A DNA stretch of 64,000 nucleotides from Croceimicrobium sp963974215 (GTDB lineage: Bacteria > Bacteroidota > Bacteroidia > Flavobacteriales > Schleiferiaceae): assembly GCA_963974215.1 (NCBI GenBank), contig CAXBBL010000009.1:124001-188000 (forward strand), read 5' to 3'. The notes beneath the pieces are model-generated. The model saw only the letters and a list, made by a program, of their open reading frames with translations. It made no database searches and had not been told where the DNA came from. This document shows positions 25,925 through 35,380 of the stretch, piece by piece (positions within the stretch are counted from its first letter, which is position 1; each line of letters opens with the position of its first letter). The position numbers and the translations under genes were made by a program.

Positions 25925-26601
25925 TGAGAAACTACAGCTCTGCCCTACTTTTGATAGCCCTACTTTTTGGATTAAATTTAGATGCGCAAACTAAAAGAAC
26001 TAAATACTACGAATTTGGAGCCGGCATCGGCACTTTAAATATGAGCAATGAGATTGCTAATTCGAGTAGGGTTAATGCTGTGTTTGCTGAAATTGATGCA
26101 CAGATTTCGCTTTTTGCCAAATACCACGTTAACGATTGGTTCGGTTTGGGTGGCGAGATTTCTTTTGGAAGTTTAAACGCAGCGGATGCAAATCACGATA
26201 ATTTTAATCGCGGCTTTAGTGTAAACACTAGCTTAGTTACAGGAAATCTTTTCACGGAAGTGCACTTAATACGTTTTGGGAAATATCATCTGGAGCAAAA
26301 GTACAGCATCTTTTTAAAGGGGGGGATAGGCGTAGCAGGCTGGAATCCTGAATTACAAATTGATGGTTTAGTACCTGAGAATATTGAAATTGAGTCCGAT
26401 GCCTATATTGGCATGAATACTTTTGTAGGTTTAGGGGTTAAATATCGTGTGTCATACAATGGTATCATCACCGCAGAATTGCGCTATAGCACGGTTGGTG
26501 GCGATACAATGGATGGAATATTAGAAACCGCTCCTAATGTTGTTACCGACAATGATAAATATTGGGGCGTGATGTTTAGTTACTCTTACGCTATTCTGTG
26601 A
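25921..26601 (+). CDS. Outer membrane beta-barrel protein of unknown function
   Basis: 226 residues. Signal peptide (about 1-21, ending NLDAQ), then FGAGIGTLNMSNEIANSS and alternating amphipathic strands with Tyr/Phe/Gly, ending VMFSYSYAIL, consistent with a small outer membrane barrel. No named family is recognised with certainty. The ATG at 25921 overlaps the yaaA stop (ATGA); a second ATG at 25924 is possible. Confidence 0.75.
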   Translation: MMRNYSSALLLIALLFGLNLDAQTKRTKYYEFGAGIGTLNMSNEIANSSRVNAVFAEIDAQISLFAKYHVNDWFGLGGEISFGSLNAADANHDNFNRGFSVNTSLVTGNLFTEVHLIRFGKYHLEQKYSIFLKGGIGVAGWNPELQIDGLVPENIEIESDAYIGMNTFVGLGVKYRVSYNGIITAELRYSTVGGDTMDGILETAPNVVTDNDKYWGVMFSYSYAIL

Positions 26602-26623
26602 AAAGCTAAAAATTCGCTATTCA

Positions 26624-26648
26624 ACAATTATTTATCAGCAATAATTGT
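26624..26648 (+). other. Perfect 9-bp hairpin in the gap after the barrel gene
   Basis: ACAATTATT / AATAATTGT with a 7-nt loop, 23 nt past the stop at 26601. It is AT-rich and has no T tract, so it is not a typical terminator. The rest of the 227-bp gap (26602-26828) holds no gene. Near 26783 it has GTGAAGCAATAG, which also occurs (reverse complement) in the dispersed element, but no further similarity could be traced. Confidence 0.35.
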
Positions 26649-26828
26649 CCGCTTGGGATCCTAAATCTTAGCCAAGGTCTGGACCCTTTTGTTGTGAAAA
26701 ACATTGGCTTTTGAAATTGGTCCCTTTACTGAAGTCTATTCCGCAACCTTAAGATTTCAAAAAGCTTTGCTGTTTCGTGAAGCAATAGTCAAAAGACCCA
26801 AACAAAATATTAACTGCTAATCATTAGC

Positions 26829-28319
26829 TTAATATTGTCTCTCAAATGCTCCTAAATCAGGTAATCCGTTGAAATTTCTGCTTAAGCCGAGAATATCAGT
26901 GGGTACAACAAAGCCATCATTGGTATTTCCTTGATCAACCATTTGGCTAAGACTGTCCAATTGATAATTATTCACAGCGGGATTTACATAGTCGGCATTA
27001 TTGTTTACCAGGACATTGATAAAGTTGGGATCATTAATGGAAAAGCCACGATCTTCTAAATCGTTGCTCAACTTTAATTGAGCATGATTAAACTGAAAGT
27101 TGAAGAGGGCATTATCATCTTTAACAAACTGCAGCTCCTGCTGATTTACCCCGTCAATAATACAGTTTCCGAAGTAAGCGCTTTCAATGCTTCTCGTTAT
27201 TCTTTGCACTTGGCCATTCGCATCTTGAAACTCTAGAAAGTTACTAAGCACCACAGTCGACTCTTGGCGAGTGGAAAGATTCCAATAATTGACAAAGCTG
27301 CAGTGCTTAAAGTCATAGTTTCCGCCGAATGCATAAAAGCCATAAAGACCTTGATTGGCGATGACGAGATTTTCGGCCTTTATATTTGAGTACCCAGCGT
27401 AAAGTCCTGTGCGAGAAGAGTTTAGAATATAGGAATTGGTAATTGATAATTGATCGGGGAAGAGGGCGCTATCGCAACGTAGGCCATTAACGGCATTCTT
27501 TAAAACCAAATTATTTAATTCAGCCTTTGCCCCTTGTCCAATGTATAAGCCTCCCAGTAAGCCACCCCATTGACCGGGTACTTCTTCGTAAAAAGGTTCT
27601 AATCTATCACCACTAAAAGTTACTGAATCACCTTGTCCAGGCAAGGCATTGGTCGCAATTTTTAGGATACCACTAGCAAATACCCAAAGACCGCTATTTT
27701 CATGAAAATGAACATCTGCCCCCGGAGCGATTTCTAGCGTGCAACCGCTATCCACCACTGCGTACCCATAAACCACGTGCGGAATGGTATTGTCCCAAAT
27801 GGTATTGCAATCAATAATAGAGTAGGGGATAACGCTTTGGTTGTTACCAGATCCGATAACAATGAAATTTGTCGGAAAATGGAAAATAGCTTCTTTGGCC
27901 AAACTAACGAGCTCCACTTCATCGCTTCCTTCCGCCAAGTCGAATACTATTTGATCGCTCACCACCATTTCGTTGACCGTATTTATGGCGGCCGTAACTT
28001 CGATGAAAATATAAATGCTATCCTCAGGGAGGATTTCCACATTACTGAGATTGGTGCTGGCGGTGCCATTTATGTTTAAGCGAAAAGGCGAGGCCTGGTT
28101 TTTCAAGCGAATAGTAGGGATGCTAATACTTTCCCTACTGTCGTTATAAACCTTAAGTTCATAGGTGCTGGAGCCAATGCCCGCGAAAACCGTATCTAAA
28201 AATACAGTGTCGCTCGAGTAGCGCAAGGAGAAGTTGGAACTTATAATGTTGTCTTCTTTTCGGCATGAGCTAAAGCCAACCAGCGCCAAAACAAGAAGGA
28301 TAAATAGTTTTTTAAGCAT
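26829..28319 (-). CDS. Lipoprotein with predicted right-handed beta-helix
   Basis: 496 residues. Lipoprotein signal with lipobox VGFSSC (Cys at about residue 19). The N-terminal third is beta-sandwich-like (LRYSSDTVFLDTVFAGIGSS pattern). From about residue 180 the repeated short strands (GCTLEIAPGADVHFHENSGL, KAELNNLVLKNAVNGLRCDS, SNIKAENLVIANQGLYGFYA) resemble a parallel beta-helix, and the protein ends LPDLGAFERQY, typical of secreted Bacteroidota beta-helix proteins. Function unknown; probably displayed on the outer membrane. Divergent from rpmE2. Confidence 0.75.
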   Translation of the reverse strand: MLKKLFILLVLALVGFSSCRKEDNIISSNFSLRYSSDTVFLDTVFAGIGSSTYELKVYNDSRESISIPTIRLKNQASPFRLNINGTASTNLSNVEILPEDSIYIFIEVTAAINTVNEMVVSDQIVFDLAEGSDEVELVSLAKEAIFHFPTNFIVIGSGNNQSVIPYSIIDCNTIWDNTIPHVVYGYAVVDSGCTLEIAPGADVHFHENSGLWVFASGILKIATNALPGQGDSVTFSGDRLEPFYEEVPGQWGGLLGGLYIGQGAKAELNNLVLKNAVNGLRCDSALFPDQLSITNSYILNSSRTGLYAGYSNIKAENLVIANQGLYGFYAFGGNYDFKHCSFVNYWNLSTRQESTVVLSNFLEFQDANGQVQRITRSIESAYFGNCIIDGVNQQELQFVKDDNALFNFQFNHAQLKLSNDLEDRGFSINDPNFINVLVNNNADYVNPAVNNYQLDSLSQMVDQGNTNDGFVVPTDILGLSRNFNGLPDLGAFERQY

Positions 28320-28410
28320 AAAATCTTAACGATCTTTGAAGCCCAAAAGTACAGCCTTCCCTCTAAAAATGAGCACATTTATTCCTTATAATAGAATTTA
28401 AAGGGAGGAC

Positions 28411-28441
28411 TTGCGTGAACTTAATATTTGCAGTAAATTTG
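28411..28441 (+). promoter_or_regulatory. Promoter of rpmE2
   Basis: TTG (28411-28413), 20 nt, then TAAATTTG (28434-28441): a full match to the Bacteroidota promoter pattern. Transcription should start near 28448, leaving a leader of about 44 nt before the L31 start. Confidence 0.7.
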
Positions 28442-28491
28442 CCAGCCATTTTGGACTGGGCAAAATCCCAGCCAACGAAACCTAAAAAGAT

Positions 28492-28746
28492 ATGCAAAAA
28501 GACATTCATCCTTCAAATTACCGTCCCTGTGTTTTTAAAGACATGGGTACTGAAGAGTTTTTCATCACCCGCTCATGCGCTGAAACCCGCGATAAAATTG
28601 AGATTGAAGGTGTTGAATACCCACTTATAAAAATGGAAATCTCTGCAGCCTCTCATCCATTTTACACTGGTAAAGTTAAATTGGTTGATACTGCTGGTCG
28701 TGTTGACAAATTCCGCAACCGTTACAAAGGTCGTAACCAATCCTAA
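28492..28746 (+). CDS. rpmE2: 50S ribosomal protein L31 type B
   Basis: 84 residues, MQKDIHPSNYRPCVFKDM start. It lacks the CxxC zinc-ribbon pairs of type A L31, so it is the zinc-independent type B form that bridges the subunits. Well-formed promoter upstream and terminator downstream; single-gene unit. Overlapping frames in this interval are not coding. Confidence 0.96.
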   Translation: MQKDIHPSNYRPCVFKDMGTEEFFITRSCAETRDKIEIEGVEYPLIKMEISAASHPFYTGKVKLVDTAGRVDKFRNRYKGRNQS

Positions 28747-28769
28747 GCGAAACGCTTTAAAATATTCGG

Positions 28770-28801
28770 CCCCTATTCTTTCCAAGAGTAGGGGTTTTTT
28801 T
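28770..28801 (+). terminator. Rho-independent terminator after rpmE2
   Basis: CCCCTATTCTT / AAGAGTAGGGG, an 11-bp stem with one G-U pair and loop TCC, followed by seven T (28795-28801). Confidence 0.9.
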
Positions 28802-28839
28802 ATGTTCCTTCATTTATCTTGCAAGCCTAAATTTTGCCC

Positions 28840-30009
28840 ATGAATATTGTATTTTTCGACGACGCCAATCGCGACGATCTCTTGCCTCTTACTTTTACTA
28901 GACCGAGTGCTAAGCTGCGATTGGGGATTTTAACCATTGAAGAAAAATGGTTAAAACATCTAGGCATTAGCAGTGGCGCTTCCTATATCACTGCCGACTA
29001 CTTAAGTACAAAATTCCCCTTGAAAGAAGAGGGTGATAATATTTATATCAATGGCAGTATATGCCCAAGTCTCGATTTGATTGAAAGAGTTCAGTCATTA
29101 GATTCTGGCGAGGCCTTATTAAAAGACGAGCTTATTATCGCTTGTCGCGCCGCCGCATTTCCGGAGGATCTAGAACAAGATATTGAGGCACTCGAATATG
29201 AGGGCAATTTAGTTTACTTGGAAGGACCACACAGCGTATTTAGTTTCACTGCGTCGGAATTGGAATTAGATTTTGATCTAATCACCGCCGGTAGAGAAAG
29301 TGCGAAAATATCAGATACCAATACCATTATTGGCGAGCGCTTTTTTGCGGAAGAAGGTGTTAAAGCCGAATGTGCAGTTTTTAATACCACATCAGGTGCA
29401 ATTTATTTAGGGGTAGATTCTGAAGTAATGGAAGGAAGCGTTATCCGCGGAGCTTTGGCGCTTGGAGAGCATTCGACCTTAAAATTGGCCACAAAAATTT
29501 ATGGCGCTACCACCATTGGACCACATTGCAAGGTGGGAGGAGAGGTTAATAATTCGGTGCTCCTCGGATACTCCAATAAAGGTCATGATGGTTTTCTAGG
29601 AAATTCGGTTATAGGAGAATGGTGCAATATTGGCGCAGACAGCAACAATTCCAATCTTAAAAATAACTACGAAGAAGTAAAATTGTGGAGCTATCCAAAA
29701 AATGGCTTTCGCAAGACGGGTTTACAGTTTTGCGGACTTATTATGGGCGACCATTCTAAATGTGGCATCAACACCATGTTTAATACTGGTACTGTGGTCG
29801 GTGTAAGCGCTAATATTTATGGTGGCGGATTTCCACGTAATTTCATTCCTTCTTACTCTTGGGGTGGATCGGCTGGTTTTACTGAATACAAATTCGATAA
29901 GGCGATGAAAACGGCTGAATTAGTAATGTCCCGCCGCAACGTCACTCTCGATGAAGTAGAGCGTGACATTTTGCAGGCTATTTTTGACAAAACGACCCAG
30001 TATCGTTAG
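28840..30009 (+). CDS. GlmU-like sugar nucleotidyltransferase/acetyltransferase family protein
   Basis: 389 residues. An N-terminal nucleotidyltransferase-like half (MNIVFFDDANRDDLLPLTFT, then RPSAKLRLGI) is followed from about residue 190 by hexapeptide repeats of a left-handed beta-helix (SEVMEGSVIRGALALGEHST, TKIYGATTIGPHCKVGGEVN). This is the Bacteroidota 'GlmU family' protein, without the canonical LxGGxGTRM loop, so true UDP-GlcNAc synthesis is not assured. The start is the ATG at 28840; a TTG 6 nt upstream is in frame but unlikely. Confidence 0.88.
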   Translation: MNIVFFDDANRDDLLPLTFTRPSAKLRLGILTIEEKWLKHLGISSGASYITADYLSTKFPLKEEGDNIYINGSICPSLDLIERVQSLDSGEALLKDELIIACRAAAFPEDLEQDIEALEYEGNLVYLEGPHSVFSFTASELELDFDLITAGRESAKISDTNTIIGERFFAEEGVKAECAVFNTTSGAIYLGVDSEVMEGSVIRGALALGEHSTLKLATKIYGATTIGPHCKVGGEVNNSVLLGYSNKGHDGFLGNSVIGEWCNIGADSNNSNLKNNYEEVKLWSYPKNGFRKTGLQFCGLIMGDHSKCGINTMFNTGTVVGVSANIYGGGFPRNFIPSYSWGGSAGFTEYKFDKAMKTAELVMSRRNVTLDEVERDILQAIFDKTTQYR

Positions 30010-30091
30010 TAATCGCAATTGGCATATCAATTGACTTTTGTGCCACCCTATCAAGCCTGCAAAAATTTTGATGGCTTAACAAAGCAATGAT

Positions 30092-32584
30092 ATGAGTTTT
30101 AGAGACTTTACCGATATAGATAATTTACATTTTGGCGTAATGAGAGACGAGGGTGAATACATCCCTCTGATGAGCAAGGAAGACGAAGAGTCTCTTAAAA
30201 ATGAGGAGTTACCAGAAGAGCTACCCATCTTGCCTTTACGCAATACCGTTCTCTTTCCAGGGGTAGTGATACCGATAACTGCTGGTAGGGATAAATCGAT
30301 TAGCCTGCTGAATAAGGTTAATAAAAATAAAGGACTTTTAGGGGTAGTGAGTCAGCTTGATGGTGCTCAAGAAGAGCCTGGGGCTGATGATATATACCGC
30401 GTTGGAACGGTGGCCCGCGTAGTGCGACTTTTCAAATTACCAAATGGTCATACGGCTGTTATTATTCAAGGCTTGCGCCGATTTATTATTACCGAAATTG
30501 TAAAAGAAGAACCTCATATAATAGCCAAGGTGGCCAAATATGATGAGGAAAAACCAGCCAAACGCGATCAGCAGTTTAAGGCCCTCATGGACTCGGTTAA
30601 GGATATTGCCTTAGAGATTATTGAGAAATCACCTGAAATTCCCAATGAGGCTTCCCTTACCATTAAAAATATAGACAGCGATACCTTCTTGCTCAATTTT
30701 GTGAGCAATAATATGAATGCCGATGTTGACAAAAAACAACATCTGCTAGAGCAGGATAAACTGCAAGACCGTGCGAATGAAGTGCTGAAACTCCTTAATA
30801 TGGAGTCGCAGATGCTGGAAATGAAAAATGAGATTCAAGACAAAGTGCGCTTGGATTTCGATAAACAACAACGCGAATACTTTTTGCAGCAGCAATTACG
30901 TCAAATTCAAGAAGAGCTAGGTGGTTCCTCTACCGAGGGAGAAATTGATGAAATGCGCTTAAAGGGCAAGGCTAAGAAATGGCCCGAAAAAGTGAAGACT
31001 CTTTTTGAGAAGGAGCTAAATAAGATGCAGCGCATCAATCCCCAAGTACCAGAATTTAGCATCCAACGTAATTATTTGGAGCTGATGTTGGATTTACCTT
31101 GGGACCATCAAACTAAGGATAATTTCAATCTTAAGCGGGCAGAACGAATTTTAAATCGCGATCATTATGGTCTCGATAAGGTGAAAGAACGCTTAATCGA
31201 ACATTTAGCCGTATTGAAGTTGAAAGGCGATATGAAAGCGCCCATATTATGTTTGCACGGACCTCCTGGAGTAGGTAAAACCAGCTTAGGTCGCTCGGTG
31301 GCAGAAGCGCTTGGAAGGCCCTACGTACGCATGTCTTTAGGTGGTTTAGGCGATGAAGCAGAAATCCGCGGACACCGCAAAACTTACATTGGGGCCATGC
31401 CTGGAAGGATTTTACAAAGTATTAAAAAGGCAGAGGCTTCAAACCCTGTTTTTGTGTTGGACGAGATCGATAAATTAGCCACTGGACGTGGTCATGGTGA
31501 TCCTGCTTCGGCCATGCTAGAAGTACTAGACCCAGAGCAAAACTCTAGCTTTTACGATAATTTCTTAGAAATCGGTTACGACCTCAGTAAGGTGATTTTT
31601 ATTGCTACGGCTAATAATATTGGAGCTATTCACCCCGCCTTACGCGACCGCATGGAGGTGATTGAGATTAATGGTTACACAATCGAAGAGAAAGTAGAAA
31701 TTGCCGCGAAACACCTTTTGCCTAAGCAGTTAAAAGACCACGGGTTAGGGAAGGAAGACTTTAAGCTTTCGAAAAAGGTCTTGGAGTTTATCGCCGAACA
31801 CTATACGCGCGAATCGGGTGTACGCGGCCTAGATAAGGTAATCGCTAAGTCGGTGCGCTATGCTGCGAAAAGCATGGCCATGGAGCAAGAATATACTCAC
31901 GTTCCGAAAATAAAAGACATCCCTATTATTCTTGGTGCCGAACGTTTTAGCAAAGAACGTTACCAAGATGATGACATAGCTGGTCTAGTTACAGGCTTAG
32001 CTTGGACGCCTGTGGGTGGCGATATCCTTTATATCGAATCTTCTTTAAGCAGAGGAAGGGGTAGACTTTCTATTACGGGTAACTTGGGAGATGTTATGCG
32101 CGAGTCGGCTACTATTGCCATGGCTTATTTGAAAGGACATGCGGAAGACTTTTTAGTAGATTATCGTCTGTTTGAACAATATGACGTTCACATTCATTTT
32201 CCAGAAGGCGCCATTCCCAAAGACGGACCTTCGGCGGGGATTAGTATTTTAACTTCATTGGCCAGTTTGTTTACCCAGCGAAAAGTGAAAAGTGAGTTGG
32301 CTATGACGGGTGAGATTACTTTAAGAGGGCAGGTGCTGCCAGTAGGTGGAATTAAGGAGAAAATATTAGCAGCTAAAAGAGCCAAAATCAAGCATATCAT
32401 CTTATGTCGTAAAAATGAAAAAGACGTTCTAGAAATCCGTCCCGATTATCTAGAAGGGTTGAATTTTCATTATGTAGATAAAATGATGGATGTTATAAAA
32501 TTTGCGCTAAGTGAAGACTTAGTGAAAAACCCTAAGGTATTGAAGGTTGAGAGTAAATCTATTGGCTTTCACAACAAGGGGTAA
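30092..32584 (+). CDS. lon: ATP-dependent protease Lon
   Basis: 830 residues. The N-terminal LON substrate domain begins LPILPLRNTVLFPGVVIPIT at about 45-64. AAA+ module with Walker A GPPGVGKT at 390-397 and FVLDEIDKL at about 454-462. Protease domain with catalytic Ser714 in DGPSAG and the lysine region VGGIKEK at 751-757. Degrades misfolded and regulatory proteins in the cytoplasm. Followed by porQ (73-bp gap) and cmk in the same direction. Confidence 0.97.
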   Translation: MSFRDFTDIDNLHFGVMRDEGEYIPLMSKEDEESLKNEELPEELPILPLRNTVLFPGVVIPITAGRDKSISLLNKVNKNKGLLGVVSQLDGAQEEPGADDIYRVGTVARVVRLFKLPNGHTAVIIQGLRRFIITEIVKEEPHIIAKVAKYDEEKPAKRDQQFKALMDSVKDIALEIIEKSPEIPNEASLTIKNIDSDTFLLNFVSNNMNADVDKKQHLLEQDKLQDRANEVLKLLNMESQMLEMKNEIQDKVRLDFDKQQREYFLQQQLRQIQEELGGSSTEGEIDEMRLKGKAKKWPEKVKTLFEKELNKMQRINPQVPEFSIQRNYLELMLDLPWDHQTKDNFNLKRAERILNRDHYGLDKVKERLIEHLAVLKLKGDMKAPILCLHGPPGVGKTSLGRSVAEALGRPYVRMSLGGLGDEAEIRGHRKTYIGAMPGRILQSIKKAEASNPVFVLDEIDKLATGRGHGDPASAMLEVLDPEQNSSFYDNFLEIGYDLSKVIFIATANNIGAIHPALRDRMEVIEINGYTIEEKVEIAAKHLLPKQLKDHGLGKEDFKLSKKVLEFIAEHYTRESGVRGLDKVIAKSVRYAAKSMAMEQEYTHVPKIKDIPIILGAERFSKERYQDDDIAGLVTGLAWTPVGGDILYIESSLSRGRGRLSITGNLGDVMRESATIAMAYLKGHAEDFLVDYRLFEQYDVHIHFPEGAIPKDGPSAGISILTSLASLFTQRKVKSELAMTGEITLRGQVLPVGGIKEKILAAKRAKIKHIILCRKNEKDVLEIRPDYLEGLNFHYVDKMMDVIKFALSEDLVKNPKVLKVESKSIGFHNKG

Positions 32585-32657
32585 TATGCTTTAATCTTAT
32601 TTTCGCTCGAAATATTCCTAGGCAATATTCGTTGATAGCTATAACTTAGGCCCATTC

Positions 32658-33734
32658 ATGAGGAGAGTATTATTTATTTGCGCTTTTACTTTTTTTACTT
32701 TTAGTATTCAGGCTCAACTTGGTGGCCGGTCAACCTATCAATTTTTGAATAGTATTGGCTCGGCAAGAGTAGCGGGGCAGGGCAGTAATGCTATTGCTAA
32801 TACAGCCGAAGATTTAAATTTCGCCCTCTACAATCCTTCTTTATTGCGTGAAGAAATGTCGGGGCAGTTTACTTTTAGCGGGGTAGATTACGTTAGTGAT
32901 ATCGGCTTTTTAGATATGGCTTATGCGCGGCATTTCGATAGTATCGGAACCTTTTTCGCACATTTACAATATTTCGATTACGGTGAATTTGATCGGTCTA
33001 ATGTTATTGGCATCAGACAAGGAACCTTTTCCGCTAATGATATGGCCCTGAACTTTGGATATGCTTATCACCTAGATAGCACTTGGAGTTTCGGAGCCAC
33101 CATGAAGTTTATAAATTCTGTTTACGATAGTTATAATTCTTGGGGTTTAGCCTGGGATGCAGGGATAACCTATCATATTCCCAAGCACCGAATTGCCATG
33201 GCTTTGGTGATGCGCAATGCTGGCTTTCAGGCCGATGCTTATTCGGATACACGTGAGCCTTTACCCTTTGAATTGCAATTTGGCATTTCCAATCGTTTCG
33301 AGCATATGCCTTTGCGCTGGCAGATTACCTTAGAGCAATTAGAAACTTTCGATTTGCGCTATCGCGATCCTAATCAGTTTACCCTTAACCAATTTACAGG
33401 TGAGGTGGAAGAGAATTACCCGAGTATTTGGAATAATTTACTCCGACATGTTGTGGTCGGTCTGGAGTTTGCGCCTAGCGAATCTTTTAATATTCAATTT
33501 GGCTACAATTTTAGAAAAAGACAAGAGCTAAACTTAGCTACTCGACGCACCGTCGCTGGGTTCTCAGTAGGAGGTGGTGTTAAAATCTATAAATTTTATT
33601 TTCACTATAGTCGCAATATGTATCACATTGCGGGAAGTGCGAATCAGGTTACTATACGAACCAATTTCACTTCTTTTAAATCAAAAGAAAAGAAAAAGAG
33701 AGCTAGTTCCTCCGGCGAGTTAAGAGAAATATAA
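32658..33734 (+). CDS. porQ: Type IX secretion system protein PorQ
   Basis: 358 residues. Signal peptide (about 1-19, ending SIQAQ), then YQFLNSIGSARVAGQGSNAI and EDLNFALYNPSLL, the PorQ N-terminal signature, in a FadL-like outer membrane barrel. In Porphyromonas PorQ works with PorU, PorV and PorZ in the attachment complex that cleaves and anchors T9SS cargo. This fits the T9SS cargo genes elsewhere in the window. Its TAA overlaps the cmk ATG (TAATG). Confidence 0.9.
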   Translation: MRRVLFICAFTFFTFSIQAQLGGRSTYQFLNSIGSARVAGQGSNAIANTAEDLNFALYNPSLLREEMSGQFTFSGVDYVSDIGFLDMAYARHFDSIGTFFAHLQYFDYGEFDRSNVIGIRQGTFSANDMALNFGYAYHLDSTWSFGATMKFINSVYDSYNSWGLAWDAGITYHIPKHRIAMALVMRNAGFQADAYSDTREPLPFELQFGISNRFEHMPLRWQITLEQLETFDLRYRDPNQFTLNQFTGEVEENYPSIWNNLLRHVVVGLEFAPSESFNIQFGYNFRKRQELNLATRRTVAGFSVGGGVKIYKFYFHYSRNMYHIAGSANQVTIRTNFTSFKSKEKKKRASSSGELREI

Positions 33735-34426
33735 TGGCAAAAAGGATAAGCATTGCAATTGATGGCTATTCATCTACGGGTAAAAGTACTATGGCTAAGG
33801 CGCTGGCTAGAAAACTCGGTTATCGCTACATAGATACTGGTGCTATGTATAGAGGAATTACTTATTCTGCTCAAGAGCGCGGTATTATTTCCTCCTCCAT
33901 TGCCATAGATGCGCTGGTAGAAATGCTATCGGACCTGACTTTAGATTTTCGCTATGATGAAAGTGTAGAGCGTTCGGATCTTTTTGTAAATGATATCAAT
34001 GTAGAACCCTTTATTCGTAAGAATAAAGTTGCCAGTTGGGTAAGTAAGGTGGCAGAAATATCGGAAGTTCGCCGCTATTTAGTGGAAGCTCAGCGGAAAA
34101 TGGCTGATGTAGGTGGGGTAGTGATGGATGGAAGGGATATTGCTTCGGTTGTATTACCCCAAGCAGAGCTGAAAATATTTATGACCGCCAGTCCTGAGAT
34201 TAGAGCGCAAAGACGTTTTCAAGAGTTGCAGGAGAAAGATAGTAAGGAGGCGGTAAGTCTTGAGGATGTTGCCGAAAACCTGCGTGAAAGAGATTATTTA
34301 GACACGCATCGCGAAGATTCCCCTTTGGTGCAAACTGAGGATGCGCGCTTACTTGATAATAGTAATATCAATATGGACGAGCAGCTAGAAATTGCTCTAA
34401 ATTGGGCTAAAGAAGCGGGCGCTTAA
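33734..34426 (+). CDS. cmk: Cytidylate kinase
   Basis: 230 residues. P-loop IDGYSSTGKSTMAKALA near the N-terminus, DTGAMYRGIT, and the VVMDGRDIASVV motif. Phosphorylates CMP/dCMP. Translationally coupled to porQ by a 1-nt overlap, an order seen in other Flavobacteriales. Its 3' end overlaps the convergent acyl-CoA-binding protein gene by 4 nt. Confidence 0.96.
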   Translation: MAKRISIAIDGYSSTGKSTMAKALARKLGYRYIDTGAMYRGITYSAQERGIISSSIAIDALVEMLSDLTLDFRYDESVERSDLFVNDINVEPFIRKNKVASWVSKVAEISEVRRYLVEAQRKMADVGGVVMDGRDIASVVLPQAELKIFMTASPEIRAQRRFQELQEKDSKEAVSLEDVAENLRERDYLDTHREDSPLVQTEDARLLDNSNINMDEQLEIALNWAKEAGA

Positions 34427-34713
34427 GAGTCGCTTTCCTCTTTATCAAGCTTGGCTTTTAATTCTTTGATAGTTTGGATATAACGTTGCATTGCTTCAAC
34501 TTTTGGCATGCCTTGTAGTCTATTCCAAGCATCATGCTTAAAGGTTTGCACTACGTTACTAGACTCGGTCGGTCGGGGTCCTTCTAAATCCCCTACTGTG
34601 GCTTGCTTGAAATAAGCATAAGCAATTAACATATCGTCAGCACCCTGTGGAGGAAGGTCATTACCAATCTTCACATATTTATCAAACTCACCTTGTAAAT
34701 CTGCTGCTCTCAT
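34423..34713 (-). CDS. Acyl-CoA-binding protein (ACBP family)
   Basis: 96 residues, one four-helix ACBP domain. The signature YAYFKQATVGDLEGPRP covers the conserved YxxYKQAxxGD helix, followed by DAWNRLQGMPKVEAMQRYI, the second conserved helix. Binds long-chain acyl-CoA esters and would buffer or deliver them in the cytoplasm. It is the last gene of the minus-strand set containing psd and cdsA, so acyl-CoA supply for phospholipid synthesis is a natural guess. ACBPs are common in eukaryotes and patchy in bacteria. Confidence 0.88.
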   Translation of the reverse strand: MRAADLQGEFDKYVKIGNDLPPQGADDMLIAYAYFKQATVGDLEGPRPTESSNVVQTFKHDAWNRLQGMPKVEAMQRYIQTIKELKAKLDKEESDS

Positions 34714-34719
34714 CGCGTA

Positions 34720-35379
34720 TTATTTTAATTCCGCTAAAACTTGTTCGCCGCCTCGGGCTTTATCGCCAATCTTTACTAGAATATTAGCATCTAAAGGTAA
34801 CACTACATCTACTCTAGAGCCAAATCTAATAAATCCACTGTCAGTTCCTTGCAAAGCTAGGTCACCTTTTTTAGCATAGTTAATAATGCGGCGGGCTAAG
34901 GCTCCTGCAATTTGTTTATGCATTACTTCAACCCCTTGGCTGTTCTCAACTACTACGGCGGTTCTTTCGTTTAAAGTACTACTTTTTGGATGCCAGGCCA
35001 CCAAGAAGGCACCGGGGTGATATTGTGAATATTTAACCTTCCCCGAAATAGGGTAGCGGTTTACATGCACATTTAGTGGGGACATGAAAATACTAATTTG
35101 CAGCATTTTTCGCTTGAAATACTCGGTCTCTTCAATTTCTTCAATCGCTACTATTTTGCCATCTGCCGGAGCAATAACTTTTCCTTCTTCAGGCTGCGTA
35201 TAGCGCTTGGGGTTGCGGAAAAACTGCAGAACGAGTATGTAAATGATAAGGCTAATTACCAGAATAATATTCTGCACTATTTCATTAGCAATAAAGGAGA
35301 AACTAATAAAGTTAATAGCGGACAGACCAATCAAAAACTGCAGTAAAATTCGTTTGCCTTCTTTGTGTAAGCGGATCAT
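34720..35379 (-). CDS. psd: Phosphatidylserine decarboxylase (short form)
   Basis: 219 residues. N-terminal membrane segments (about 10-50), then VIAPADGKIVAIEEI, IFMSPLNVHVNRYP (catalytic His region) and FIRFGSRVDVVLP, in which G-S is the self-cleavage site that yields the pyruvoyl group. Makes phosphatidylethanolamine from phosphatidylserine at the inner membrane. This is the short bacterial form. It starts 1 bp past the cdsA stop. Confidence 0.94.
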   Translation of the reverse strand: MIRLHKEGKRILLQFLIGLSAINFISFSFIANEIVQNIILVISLIIYILVLQFFRNPKRYTQPEEGKVIAPADGKIVAIEEIEETEYFKRKMLQISIFMSPLNVHVNRYPISGKVKYSQYHPGAFLVAWHPKSSTLNERTAVVVENSQGVEVMHKQIAGALARRIINYAKKGDLALQGTDSGFIRFGSRVDVVLPLDANILVKIGDKARGGEQVLAELK

Positions 35380-35380
35380 A

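Noticed and set aside
26602..26828. Additional copy of the dispersed element
   Set aside because: Only a 12-base segment (GTGAAGCAATAG) matches; neither end nor the internal hairpins can be traced.
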